From Paraescarpia echinospica (lineage: Eukaryota; Annelida; Polychaeta; Sabellida; Siboglinidae), in NCBI GenBank assembly GCA_020002185.1, contig CM034542.1, positions 55,504,626 to 55,568,625 on the forward strand: 64,000 nt of DNA, given 5' to 3'. How positions within the stretch are numbered: position 1 is the first letter of the stretch; each line of letters starts with the position of its first letter. Shown piece by piece: positions 18,523 to 30,900 of the stretch. The notes under the pieces were generated by a model. The model searched no databases and was not told the DNA's origin. It saw only the letters and a program-made list of their open reading frames with translations. The position numbers and the translations under genes are program-made.

Positions 18523-21500
18523 GTCGCTCGCACTATTTGAAAATATGGAATTGTTACGTTGAAAAGACGGCTGCTTCATATACATATGTTTTCCATTAAA
18601 AGAAGCGATACCTCATACGAGTCCTACGGTCGCCTCGTTGGACGTGAATCCGACCAAATGATCATCTCTTGACATGAAGGTATGTGATGTTTGGCACCTC
18701 ATTGAATGAAGTCCTGTCAGGTGGTTGTCCTTACATGTTATTGACATAGTCGTTTTCGATCGTAACAGTTTTCAAATTCGCTTGCTATGGTCGTGTGTTA
18801 AAAAGTTTCGAGTCCTACCGACACTAAAAAGTTCCGAGTACTACCGATACTAAAAAGTTCCGAGTACTACCGACACTAAAAAGTTCCGAGTACTACCGAC
18901 ACTAAAAAGTTCCGAGTACTATCGACACTAAAAAGTTCCGAGTACTACCGACACTAAAAAGTTCCGAGTACTACCGACACTAAAAAGTTCCGAGTACTAT
19001 CGACACTAAAAAGTTCCGAGTACTACCGACACTAAAAAGTTCCGAGTACTACTAAAAGTTCCGAACCACCGACACTAAAAAGTTCCGAGTACTACCGACA
19101 CTAAAAAGTTCCGAGTACTAACGACACTAAAAAGTTCCGAGTACTAACGACACTAAAAAGTTCCGAGTACTACCGACACTAAAAAGTTCCGAGTACTACC
19201 GACACTAAAAAGTTCCGAGTACTACCGACACTAAAAAAGTTCCGAGTACTACCGACACTAAAAAGTTCCGAGTACTAACGACACTAAAAAGTTCCGAGTA
19301 CTACCGACACTAAAAAGTTCCGAGTACTAACGACACTAAAAAGTTCCGAGTACTACCGACACTAAAAGTTCCGAGTACTAACGACACTAAAAAGTTCCGA
19401 GTACTACCGACACTAAAAAGTTCCGAGTACTACCGACACTAAAAAGTTCCGAATCGAAAAATTCCCAGTGAAGAGAAAAACAAAGTACAACCTGCTAACG
19501 AAAATGAAGTCGTCGAAAAGGAGAGTATCGAAAACGACATCATCGACAGCGTTTTTGCTTTGCTTTGATAACCCATCTATTTGCTTTGCTTTGCTTTGCT
19601 TCAGAAGCAAATCTCACGCGATAACCCGTCTATTTGCTTTGCTTTGCTTTGCTTCTGAAGCAAATCTCACACGATAACCCGGCTATTTGCTTTGCTTTGC
19701 TTTGCTTCTGAAGCAAATATCACGCAATAACCCGTCTATTTGCTTTGCTTTGCTTTGCTTCTGAAGCAAATCTCACACGATAACCCGGCTATTTGCTTTG
19801 CTTTGCTTTGCTTCTGAAGCAAATCTCACGCGATAACCCGTCTATTTGCTTTGCTTCTGAAGCAACTCTCACACGATAACCCGGCTATTTGCTTTGCTTT
19901 GCTTTGCTTCTGAAGCAAATCTCACACGATAACCCGGCTATTTGCTTTGCTTCTGAAGCAAATCTCACGCGATAACCCGTCTATTGTGGTGTATCTCGTC
20001 CATAGTCTCGTCGGTACTCTCGTGTGACGTGTCATCCGAAGTCTCGTGTGGTGTGTCATCCGTAGTCTCGTGACATATCTCGGTCATAGTCTCGTCTCTT
20101 GTCTCGTCGGTACTCTCGTGTGACGTGTCATCCGAAGTCTCGTGCCATATATCGGTCATAGTCTCGTGTGATGTGCCTAGTTGATCTAAGTTCAATTCGT
20201 GACACGTGTTGGTCAAAGCATAGTGTTTCGTTTTCGTGACACGTGTTGGTTAAAGCTTAGTGTTTCGTTTGTCCAACTAGTCTCGTCGGTACTCTCATGT
20301 GATGTGTCATCCGTAGTCTCGTGACATATCTCGGTCATAGTCTCGTCTCTTTTCTCGTCGGTACTCTTGTGTGACGTGTCATCCGTAGTCTCGTGCCGTA
20401 TCTCGGTCATAGTCTCGTCTCTTGTCTCGTCGGTACTCTCGTGTGACGTGTCATCCGTAGTCTCGTGTGATGTGTCATCCGTAGTCTCGTAGCATATCTC
20501 TTGTCTCGTCCGTACTCTCGTGTGATGTGACATCCGTAGTCTCGTGTGATGTGTCATCCGTAGTCTCGTAGCATATCTCTTGTCTCGTCCGTACTCTCGT
20601 GTGATGTGTCATCCGTAGTCTCGGTCATAGTCTCGTGACATATCTCTGCCATAGTCTCGTGACATATCTCGGTCATAGTCTCGTGACATATCTCGGACAT
20701 AGTCTCGTCTCTTGTCTCACCGGTACTCTCGTGTGACGTGTCATCCAAAGTCTCGTGATATATCTCGGCCATAGTCTCGTGTGATGTGTCATCCGTAATC
20801 TCGTGACATATCTCGGTCATAGTTTCGTCTCTTGTCTCGTCGGTACTCTCGTGTGACGTGTCATCCGAAGTCTCGTGCCATATATCGGTCATAGTCTCGT
20901 GTGATGTGCCTAGTTGATCTAAGTTCAATTCGTGACACGTGTTGGTCAAAGCATAGTGTTTCGTTTTCGTGACACATGTTGGGCAAAGCATAGTGTTTCG
21001 TTTGCACCACTAGTTGGTCTGATTACATTAACTGAACTACACAGACATAAGTGGCTATCATCTCTACAGAACTACACAGACATAACTTGTTAACGTATCT
21101 GTACTGAACTACACAGATACATAAGTGGTTAACATATTGTTTCGTTTGTCCAACTAGTTGATCTGAGTTCGATTCGTGACACGTGTTGGTCAAAGCATAG
21201 TGTTTCGTTTGCCCCACTAGTTGGTCTAAGTTCAATCCGTGACACGTGTTGATCAAAGCATAGTGTTTCGTTTGTACAACTCGTGTCTCGTCGGTACTCT
21301 CGTGTGATGTGTCATCCATTGTCTCGTGTGATGTGCCATCCGTAGTCTCGTGACGTATCTCGGTCGTAGTCTCGTCTCTTGTCTCGTCGGTACTCTCGTG
21401 TGACGTGTCATAGTCTCGTGTGATGTATCTAGTTGATCTAAGTTCAATTCGTGACACGTGTTGGTCAAAGCATAGTGTTTCGTTTTCGTGACACATGTTG

Positions 21501-21882
21501 GTCAAAGCATAGTGTTTCGTTTGCACCACTAGTTGGTCTGAGTACATTAACTGAACTACACAGACATAAGTGGTTAACATATCTGTACTGAACTACACAT
21601 AGACATAAGTGGTTAACATAACTGTTGAATATATGAGTTCGTTTTCGGTTACTCATGCCAGGTTAGTTGTGCCAGGAAGGTTTTACCGAAGAAGCACGAA
21701 TTTAAATACTATAGTACGAAAAAAGATAAAAACGTTCTAATGGCCATTTGTACACTTGATCCTTAATACGGTAAACTATATAAATACTGGTACATCTTAT
21801 CTGGGAGGTTATTATGTACCTGTACTGTTGTAACATGACGCTTCACTTTCCTCGAACAATGTAGATAGCGAGCACTGCGCCG
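18523..21882 (-). repeat. Second copy of the right-arm interior (probable assembly overlap)
   Basis: Begins exactly as 13948 and runs parallel to 13948-17522, ending with the same bases (TAGATAGCGAG) that precede the gap. It contains the 26-bp array (18795-19455, about 25 copies), the GAAGCAA repeats (19550-19980) and the CACGAGAC repeats (19981-21656). It differs by copy number and scattered substitutions, and at some sites agrees with the left arm rather than with 13948-17522. This suggests a second haplotype or a true extra copy placed in line. Confidence 0.8.
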
Positions 21883-22504
21883 TCTTGTATTGATATATGA
21901 TCTTTGGTATCAAGGTGATCGAGTCGACATTGCGCGTCGCACATAGCGCGTTTATTTATTTAATAATGATGTTGAACGCGATTATGTACCTACGTACATA
22001 CGTACATACGTACACACGTATAGGTTAAGAACACCAGCATGATTAAATGCTGAAACAGTATTGGTGGTCTCTAGGCACAGATGAAATACGGATGAGACTC
22101 GGATAGGATATATCAGTTCAAAACAGTTTGACACCAGTTTGGATCCGGTTTGTATGCGGACTTTCAACTGTGACCGTTGTTAATTGCAAATGACAAACAG
22201 TTTGACCAAAATATTACACAGATAGCTGGTAGTTTGAATGTTTCAACAGATAAGTTCGTATATTTCCCTATGCCTTAACACGGGACAGATACACGGATGT
22301 TTTTTCAACACACAGTCACAGAGCATTCATTACGAGTTCATAACAGTTTATACCGGTTAGCAGGGGCATTTTTCTCTCGCTATAGTATGTCACTGCCCAT
22401 ACCACCAAATGATGGGCTTATATTCAAGCACGAAAGCTCAAAACAATGGCTAACCAAAGCGCTATCTGATTAACCAAGTCAACCTCGGGTACAAAATTAC
22501 TGTG
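21883..22504. other. Single-copy outer part of the right arm
   Basis: Inverse of about 8613-9230, with the TACG microsatellite near 21990. No gene recognised. Confidence 0.7.
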
Positions 22505-22775
22505 CGTAGCAGTTTGAAAAATTCCCTATGCTTTAACATGGGAAAATTCCCTATCCTTTAACACGGGGAAAATTCCCTATGCTTTAACATGGGGAAAATT
22601 CCCTATCTCATAACATAGTGAAAATTCCCTATGCTTTAACATGGTAAAAATTCCCTATCTCTTAACATGGGGAAAATTCCCTATGCTTTAACATGGGGAA
22701 AATTCCCTATCTCATAACATAGTGAAAATTCCCTATGCTTTAACATGGTAAAAATTCCCTATCTCATAACATGTG
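22505..22775 (-). repeat. Right-arm kappaB-like array
   Basis: Inverse of 8343-8612: about ten units with GGAAAATTCCC. Confidence 0.75.
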
Positions 22776-22793
22776 AAATACTTTTCCAAGCTC

Positions 22794-22842
22794 ATTTGCA
22801 TAACTAGCCACGCCCACAATGCCCAGCTCGCTCGTGATTGGT
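22794..22842 (-). promoter_or_regulatory. Octamer, GC-box and CCAAT cluster (right arm)
   Basis: Inverse of 8279-8330: ATTTGCAT, GCCACGCCC and TGATTGG in the same spacing. Confidence 0.5.
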
Positions 22843-22977
22843 GTTTGTAGTTCGTGATGTACCCGTCAGGGGGCTCTATTGCACGCAAGCGTGCAAGAGA
22901 CACGAATATTTGCAGTACTAGAACATTTAGTTTACAACTTGTCCACAAGATGACACCACTTGTATAATTAGTACCGA

Positions 22978-23348
22978 AAAAATCCGATAGGGGTCGCTGT
23001 TTTAATTAACCAACTATCCGCCAGGGGGAGCTATTTTGGTTTTGGCGGGAAATAATTAGTTCACCAACTATCTGCTAGGTGGCGCTGTTTTAGTTTTGGC
23101 GGGAAATATTTTAGTTCAACGACTATCCGCCAGGGGCGCTATTTGTGCTTGACGGGAAATATTTAGTTCACCAACTATCCGCTAGGTGGCGCTGTTATAG
23201 TTTTGGCGGGAAATATTTAGTTCACCAACTATCCGCTAGGTGGCGCTTTTATAGTCCCGAAAAATTCCGATAGGGGGCGCTGTTTTAGTCCCGGAAAATT
23301 CCGATAGGGGGCGCTATTTTAGTCCCGAAAAATTTCGGTGGGGCGCCA
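22978..23348 (-). repeat. Right-arm array of CTCF-like motifs
   Basis: Inverse of 7738-8150, with cores such as CCGCTAGGTGGCGCT and CCGCCAGGGGGAGCT; motifs here are forward on the + strand, so the two arms carry divergent arrays. Confidence 0.75.
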
Positions 23349-23508
23349 CGTGACCTTGACCTACATCTGGGTATTTGACCTTGACATACATCTGGGTCAC
23401 GTGACCTTTGACCTTGACCTACATCCGGGTATTTGACATTGACCTACATCCGGGGTCACTTGACCGTGACCTACATCCGGGTACTTGACCTTGACCTACA
23501 TCCGGGTA
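23349..23508 (-). repeat. Right-arm array of TGACCT half-sites
   Basis: Inverse of 7577-7737 (TGACCTTGACCTACATCCGG units). The element end follows at 23566. Confidence 0.8.
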
Positions 23509-23572
23509 CTTTGCTTTTGCTTCACTCCGAATCCAACCTGCCCGGTACTTAACCTCCTTTACTACTGTCCTT

Positions 23573-24744
23573 TACTGCTGCAATAAACAAGTCGACCGAC
23601 TCAAAATGTAAACGATTATACCACGGGTACAGAGACAAAATTATGGGACTGGGAATAATATCCGGGCAGAAACGACAAGCGGCATGTGAATTACCCTACA
23701 CTATAGCCATAGGAATAGATACAGGTCTCGTTTTTAGCCAAGGACAAACGCCGATTCTCTAGCGCAGCTGATTCCCAAGGCATGTTTTTCGTTGCTGTCA
23801 TACGTGCTACCCGCCGTTGAACAAAAGGTATTAAATATAATTCCCCCTCGCCGGAATCCCGCGGACAAGCCCCCACATATGTCACAGATTGGCGAGGTTT
23901 CCATAACTAGATGGCTGAAGTCTAGTAGGGTTCATTATTAATTATGTAAATGCTTGTGAATGAGGGCAACAACCGGGAACAACGCAGCAAAGAACAATGG
24001 AAATATTTAGTGAATGTTATTACATATATAAATAACAAATTATTTTATAGTAACTATAAAAAAAAACATGTACCCTCTTACTCTACCCTACCTAGGCCCT
24101 CATCGATTGCTATCAAAACCGTAGCTAACCCCAGCTAAACCTTGATACTCGAGAAAAATAATAGAATGGCTGACTAGAAAAAACTAAGTACTATTAGCAC
24201 TCTCAAGGGAACCTCAAATGTCAATCAATGCATTACAATTTCGAACTCAGGTAAGTAACATCGAGGAATCTATACCATCCCAAGTATAGGGAAAACAGTC
24301 TCTTAATTACATACATCGGGAATCTATACCATCCCCAGTATAGAGAACAACTGTCTCTTATTTACATACAATACATTGAGACAGTTCAAAAAAGTATAGC
24401 CGGCAATTTAATATCTAAATACAACATTTAATTGTCACTTCCTTATGTACCGTCTCGCCGCGTAGTCAAGCAAAAATTCCTCGCGCTCGCTCCCACTCGT
24501 CTCGTTAGCCCGACTTGGCTAGCTCGCGACGAGATCGCACCACGGCTCGACGACCGTCTGCCGGAAGTGTCCTTTTCTGTTGCCCGCACGCTCTGAATGT
24601 CGTCACACGCTTTCGTCCGGTTCCGTGGACCCGTTTCGGCCGATCCGCTACGTGGAGTTGCTCCCGTCTCGATAATCGAGACGACGCTCGTCTCCGCCAC
24701 GTGCTCGCTCTGACCGTCGCAGCACCACTCGGTCCGCTGTCACA
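23573..24744 (-). other. Gene-free block, possibly half of a split LTR
   Basis: No gene. On the minus strand it would start TGTGACAG at 24744, be GC-rich to about 24460, contain a 75-bp direct repeat (24255-24330 and 24310-24375, GGAATCTATACCATCCC) and continue AT-rich to the palindrome. With 7519-7467 on the other side of the palindrome it could form one minus-strand LTR (about 1.2 kb, TG...CA) of the second gypsy element, whose primer-binding site is at 7464. This is a hypothesis; no second LTR copy is available for comparison. Confidence 0.35.
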
Positions 24745-24806
24745 CCCCTCCGGCTTTATAAAAAGAACGTATGATTATAAATGACTGTAGTTTTTTTTCT
24801 TCGTAG

Positions 24807-24977
24807 AAATACGACACATTGGTTGGGGAACGAGGAGCTCAGTTGAGCGGCGGACAGAAGCAGCGAATCGCCATCGCCCGCGCTCTCATCCGCGATCCCA
24901 GAATCCTCCTGCTCGATGAAGCGACATCGGCGTTGGACACGGAGAGCGAAGCAACAGTCCAAGCTGCACTAGATCAG
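24807..24977 (+). CDS. ABCB1-like: ABC transporter exon 1 in window: NBD1 signature and Walker B
   Basis: 57 codons in phase 0. Begins [12 protein letters not shown] and contains the signature LSGGQKQR, Walker B ILLLDEAT and D-loop SALD, the ATP-hydrolysis core of NBD1. The acceptor has a polypyrimidine run (TTTTTTTTCTTCGTAG). The donor is CAG followed by GTGCAG, weaker than consensus. Confidence 0.95.
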
Positions 24978-27900
24978 GTGCAGTGCCAAAATAAGCATTT
25001 CTCTTTCAGATTTAATATGAGGTTTTGTGTAGTTGGTGATGTAAATCTACTTTGATGCATGCAAAGACCTTGGCAATCGTAGATCACCCCATTACAGATC
25101 TACGTTGGTTTTGCAACTCTACTGGATCTCTGTCCCTTCCATTAATAAAGGCAATAAATTAAGCTGGTCTTCCCTCACTTGCTCTTCCATGCCTAAGATG
25201 CCACTTCTTCATTGTTTCTAAATGTCAGATCTCAGCCATCTTTCTGCATCTTCTCAGTAATTTTTTCCATACCATAAGAATAGTTGACAATGATAGCATA
25301 GCTTGACAAAATAGTAAAACAATTGTAGCATTGCGAAGAATTGTAGGTAACTATTCGATCATACTGTCTTGACATAATTTCTTGTTTCACTTCACGCAAA
25401 AAGAAAACTCAACTAGACATTTTCCTTTCAGATTTACCATAATGAGGGTTTCCAGTAATTGGTGATGTAAATCTACTTTGATGCGCTCAAAAACATTGGC
25501 AATCACATTTTACCACGTTACGGATCTTCATTGGTTTTGCACCTCTACCGGTTCCACATGCCTTCCATCAATAAAGGCAATAAATTAAGTTGGTCTGGTC
25601 TTCCCTTGCTTGCTCTTCCAGGCCTAAGATGCCATTTCTCCATTGTTTCTAAATGTCAAATATCAGCCTTCTTTCTGTACCTTCTCTGTTATTTTGTTCA
25701 TTACATAAGAACGTTTGACAATGATTATATTGATTGGCACAATAGCAAAAAACTGGTAGCATTGCGAACTATTGTACGTAACTTCCAGAACATACTGTCC
25801 CCATTGACACCATTTGTAGTTTCACTTCACGCAAAAAGAAAACCCGTTCCTGGCAGTAATTGCAAACGTTTCTAAAATGTAACTATTTACATATCTAATT
25901 CTCAAACAACATAATTATAAGCACATAAATTAGTGTTAGATTCTATGCTTGGAATACGAGCACATATAGCAAAAACCATGTCATGTGCACGTTAATATCA
26001 TTTTCACAGGTAATAAAACTTCCCGTGCATCTGTAGAAATGCTACAGGCAAGGTGCCACTGCCTTTGTGTATAGTGAGCTTTTAAGTTACCAGAAATTTC
26101 ACTGAAGTTCCGCTGGTGACTTAGAGGGAGGTAGTCTGTTCATGTACCCAGAATAGTAGTTGGTAGCAGGACGTCTGCTGTGTTGAACGAGGGAAAATGG
26201 GAACTAATTGGACACCTAAGGGTATTGTGGTAAATTTGGCCCCCTAGGCAATAATACCAATAAAGCTTATATATAAATGGAATGTTTTGTTTACCATTCG
26301 AACATGCTCCAGGTCGTTACTTTCAAATTAATAATAATAAACTTTTTACACACCGTCAAATCCGATGCAAATGCCCCATTCAAGGGTGTTTACAATATCG
26401 GCAAAAATTGCGAACATTGTTACAAGCTTGCTAAACACAATTTGGCGGGCAGTATACCTTCGACATATTTATTACAATCTTAAGAACATTAGTTTAATTA
26501 ATTAATGAAAGCTAAGAATGGGCTGTTACCTTTTAAGATGTAAGTAATTTCACATAATATCCGGTGTGAATACTGCCAGATCTGCAGTAATTTTGAACAG
26601 TGTATGGACGTGTGGTTGCTATTGTTGTAGGCACGTATGGGACGCACGACCATTGTGGTGGCGCATCGACTGTCGACCATCAAGACAGCCGACTTGATCA
26701 TTGGCATGAAGGACGGCATGGCAGTGGAGCAGGGAACACATGACGAGTTGATGGACCGTCAAGGCATCTACTATGACCTCATCACACAACAGGTAAGCAA
26801 GGCTGACATGACGAGTTGATGGACCACAAAGGCATCTAGCTACTACGACCTCATCACACGACAGGTAAGCAGGGTTCGCATGACGAGTTGATGGACCACC
26901 AAGGCATCTATTATGAACTCATCACACGACAGATGATTAGGGCTCACATGACGGGTTGATGGACCATCAAGGCACCTACTATGACCTCATCACACGACAG
27001 GTAAGTAGGGCTCACATGACGAGTTGATGGACCACAGGTGCTTCTACTACGACCTCGTCACATGACAGGTAAGTAGGGCTCACATGACGAGTTGATGGAC
27101 CATATGAGAGTGTTGAGCCCTTTATACGCAACGTTATTTAACGAAATGTGCTCCAAGTCCCAGCAACTCACACACAAAGTAACCATGATGTGGGGGCACA
27201 TAGTATTTGCACATGTAACTTTTTTGTACTTAATTTCCTAACATTGTTGGTTCTAAATATACTAATCAAGTTGGTTCTAAATATACTAATCAACTTTGAA
27301 TAAAATGTAGAAAACATTATATGCTTTCTTGGAATGGGCTTGCTTAGAATGTTATGTATGTTAGTTGATATTTCCAAACTCATTCAAAGACTTCCAGTAT
27401 GAATACAACTTTCTTTCAACAAAAACAACATACATAATATCAAAAATAGATAAGCGAGCGAAAAATGAACAACTCAGAACACGTCCAAAACATGAAATTT
27501 TACGGTCGCTAGCACCCTTACGGCTCGTCCTGTCCCGACGATCTTGGTATCATTTGAAAGGATGCACTTTTGTTATTCTAGCATCATCTAGATTCCCCGG
27601 TAACCGTTTAAAGAACACCGATAAACGGACCAAAAATCACGCCGTTTTCGGTGTTCTGTACGCTTCTGAACGATGTTGGCGGCGGGTACTCAGTACACTA
27701 ATCTTCCGATTGCGGCGCTGTTTTCCTCATTTGCATAGGTTCAGACATGCGCATTTCACCATTTCTTGAGTTCATGTTATAAGCTCCACCCACTTTTAAA
27801 CCGCGGCGAAATTTATGTGCTTTGATCGCAGCGAAACCGATATATCTCTACGTCGGCGTGACGTCACAATAACGTATGCCACCCAACGGGTCTAAATTCG

Positions 27901-30900
27901 TTGCGTTGGTTGGCTGATATACGTGATTGTGACGTCATGCCTACTTCGCGTATGTCATTTTAGCAGCCGTTTGAAAGTGGGTGGAGCTTATACCATGAAA
28001 TCAGATAGTGGTGCCACAATCGGTAGATTGGTGAACAGTGTCGACGAAACAACATCGTTCGCAAGTGTCTAAGACACCGGAACGGGCCCGGTTGTAGGTC
28101 CGTTTTTAGTTAATTTTAGGAATGATTATCAGGAAACCATTTATATATTTGAATAGCAGAAAGCTTAAACTTTCAAACGACATCAATATTGTTGGGATCC
28201 GACGAACCGTAATGGTACCAGCGATCGTTCAAAAGGCGTTTTTGGAACGTGTTTAACAGTTGTTCATTTTTCGCTCGCTTATCTATTTTTGATAATATAT
28301 ACAAGGCCAAATAAAAATTACCCCTTGTGCATAGCAGATACTCTAACGAATCCAATGACATGTTACATAATTGCCCAGAAGATGGCACCACCTCCATGTG
28401 GCGCCAAAGTTATCGGATGGATTTGGGCAGTTGCGGAAGTGGGCAGTTCGGACGTTTGTGGGCATTTGGGCTCTAAGGGGTTAATGTGAGATTCAATGGT
28501 ATTTTAGTGGTCTTTTATTTGTTTATTTCAGATGAAGAAGAGCCATGAAGAAACAGATGAGGAGGCTGGAGAGATTGGTAAGATGTCACATTTATGCAAT
28601 GTTACGTCTTATGAGATCACTAGCCTGATATTGATCTTCCATTTTATTTCTGCATTCATCCATTTTATATTAAGTTGCAAAACTGTGAAATGGAGATGTC
28701 TACCTTTTCGATTCCACGTACAATTTAACAGTGTTTCCCCTGGATTGGTGTGTGTCTACCTTTTCGATTCCACGTACCATTTAACAGTGTTTCCCCTGGA
28801 TTGGTGTGGGTCTACCTTTTCGATTCCACGTACCATTTAACAGTGTTTCCCCTGGATTGGTGTGTGTCTACCTTTTCGATTCCACGTACCATTTAACAGT
28901 GTTTCCCCTGGATTGGTGTGTGTCTACCTTTTCGATTCCACGTACCATTTAATGGTGTGTGTGTGTACCTTTTCGATTCCACGTACCATTTAACAGTGTT
29001 TCACCTGGAATGGTGTGTGTCTACCTTTTCGATTCCACGTACCATTTAACAGTGTTTCCCTTGGACTGGTGTGTGACAAGCGAGGCGGGCCGCCTCGCCG
29101 TTTTTAATGCCGCCTCGCCAAAAATATGCCGAAATTACCGCCTCTTAGCTATTTCGTGCGCACATTTTTTTCGTTGGGTCATTTCGCGAGCGGCGTGAAA
29201 TGACACCACAAAGTCACTTACATTTCTTTAAAATCGCCGATTTGGTAGCAACATCGGTTAGTCGCTCAGGGCCGGTTAGGATTTACCTCTTAGACTTGGA
29301 ATTAATTCCATTGCCATTGGACACATCCTCGCAAGTCAGGGCTGTTTGCCACGCAAAACTAGCCCTGCTGATCCCTTACGCGAAGTGCGGAAGTTAACTC
29401 GGTCAAATTAGTAATTGACTTCGCCAGTCGCGACTGCATCACCGGTGAGAACAGCGCAAATATCCGCCCCAATTTGAAGACGGATAAACGACAATTCTGG
29501 GAATCCCAATAATATATAATGATCCGTTCGCCTGTTAGCACGAGCAGCTTAGTGGTATTGTGTATTCGAATAATTGCTTCTACTTCCTAAACATTGCATG
29601 TACCATGAGCCACGGTTGGTTGAAATTAGTTTTATTATGACCACCTGACCTGAGTAGATATATTGAGCTTAAAATTAAATTCAGAGTTTCGCAACGCGAT
29701 CAGCCAGGGGTACTGCTGGCTGGGACTGACGTAATCAGCAGCAGCGACCCCTGGCGCGCTCGGATGATTGAACAACGTGAATGACATGTCAGTTGACCAA
29801 TCACGGAATATTCCCGCGGGGTCCCCGGTGTCTCCAATGGTGACACCTTGCGGAGTTTCGACATATTAGAAATGTAGACATTCATGTAACATGGCGCCCA
29901 ACGGTAACTGCGTTCTAGTTCTAGTTCTAGTTGTTTCCAGCACTCGGCAACGTTCTATTAACTGACTAGTCTGTATATATTGTGGTTACAATGTTATGAT
30001 CTTATGAGGAAAACGGTAGCTGAATTACGATATATTTTGCGCTCAATTTTACTATTATATTTACAGTATGTGCTCACATTAAATCAGAATGTTGGTGTAG
30101 CTGATGTTGAATGTCTGGTTTATGACGGTGGTGGGAGTAACAACCGTGCAGGATGATCATGTCATTCATGAAGCCCAAATTGGCTAATAAAAACCGTGCA
30201 TCCTAATCATGACATTAGTCAGTACTAGTACTGAATCTGGACCCTTATGAAGCCCAAATAGCGACCCGGTTTGGGCTACTCTGCGCCGCTGCGGCCGTGC
30301 GTTACCGCACAGCTCGCGTATAGCAGTGTATGTTGATACAAATCGGGGGGCTATTTATAAATGAAATGGGCGTAACACGCAATATTCTTGACTTAAAGGT
30401 AAATATGCCTAGGATAATGGTGAATGATGGAATTATCTCACTGAAGGATCAAAGTTAGGCAAAACTCAAGTTATAACTGCGAAATCGAGGCTGGTCTGGA
30501 TTCGAAACGTGCCGACAACTCTATTGAACTAATGTTCTAATATTTCTATGCTGGTTTTTTAGCAAGATAAGGAATGTGATTCGTAAGATATGTTTGTGCT
30601 AAATATATACTACATATTCCCACAACGTTGTGCAAACTAAGTTTTGGTCAAGTTGATTTAAGTGAAGTACTTACGAATATAAACCACCGAAGTTCACATC
30701 TCATAAAATATGCCTATTGCCCAAAACCGTGTATACTAACGGACTAGACATTGATATGTTTACATTTACAAGTAGTGTCTTGTTGTTTTATATCTTCCCT
30801 CTATATTCAAGAGTAAAGATTAAAACACCTCAGAATGCACCATTTTTAAGCTAGATTAAAAAAAATCTCCAGGGGTGCATGCCCCCAGACCCCCCCTAGC

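Larger units (their letters stand above)
7520..23566. mobile_element. Giant palindromic (foldback) element with arrays in each arm
   Basis: Everything from 7520 to about 13316 recurs in reverse complement to its right. In the central part paired positions sum to 26633 (12623-12823 pairs with 13810-14010, identical over 66 codons). Outer parts pair with the copy after the gap (8174 with 22948, sum 31122). Ends read AGTAGTAAAGGAGGTTAAG, matching inversely at 23566. Arms are nearly identical except for copy number in arrays. No transposase, integrase or polymerase is seen. TCCTT occurs at 7515-7519 and 23568-23572, a weak candidate target duplication. If the segment after the gap is an overlap, the true element is about 11.7 kb. 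Candidate classes: foldback transposon or a non-autonomous DNA transposon with very long inverted repeats. Confidence 0.85.

Noticed and set aside
17413..18585. Long open frames of 346 and 390 codons on the minus strand
   Set aside because: They run through 1000 Ns and are artefacts.
24443..24700. GC-rich 85-codon frame on the minus strand
   Set aside because: Low-complexity composition without a domain; more likely LTR or intron.
29928..29945. CTAGTT repeats as a telomere-like tract
   Set aside because: Only three short copies (CTAGTT), not TTAGGG.
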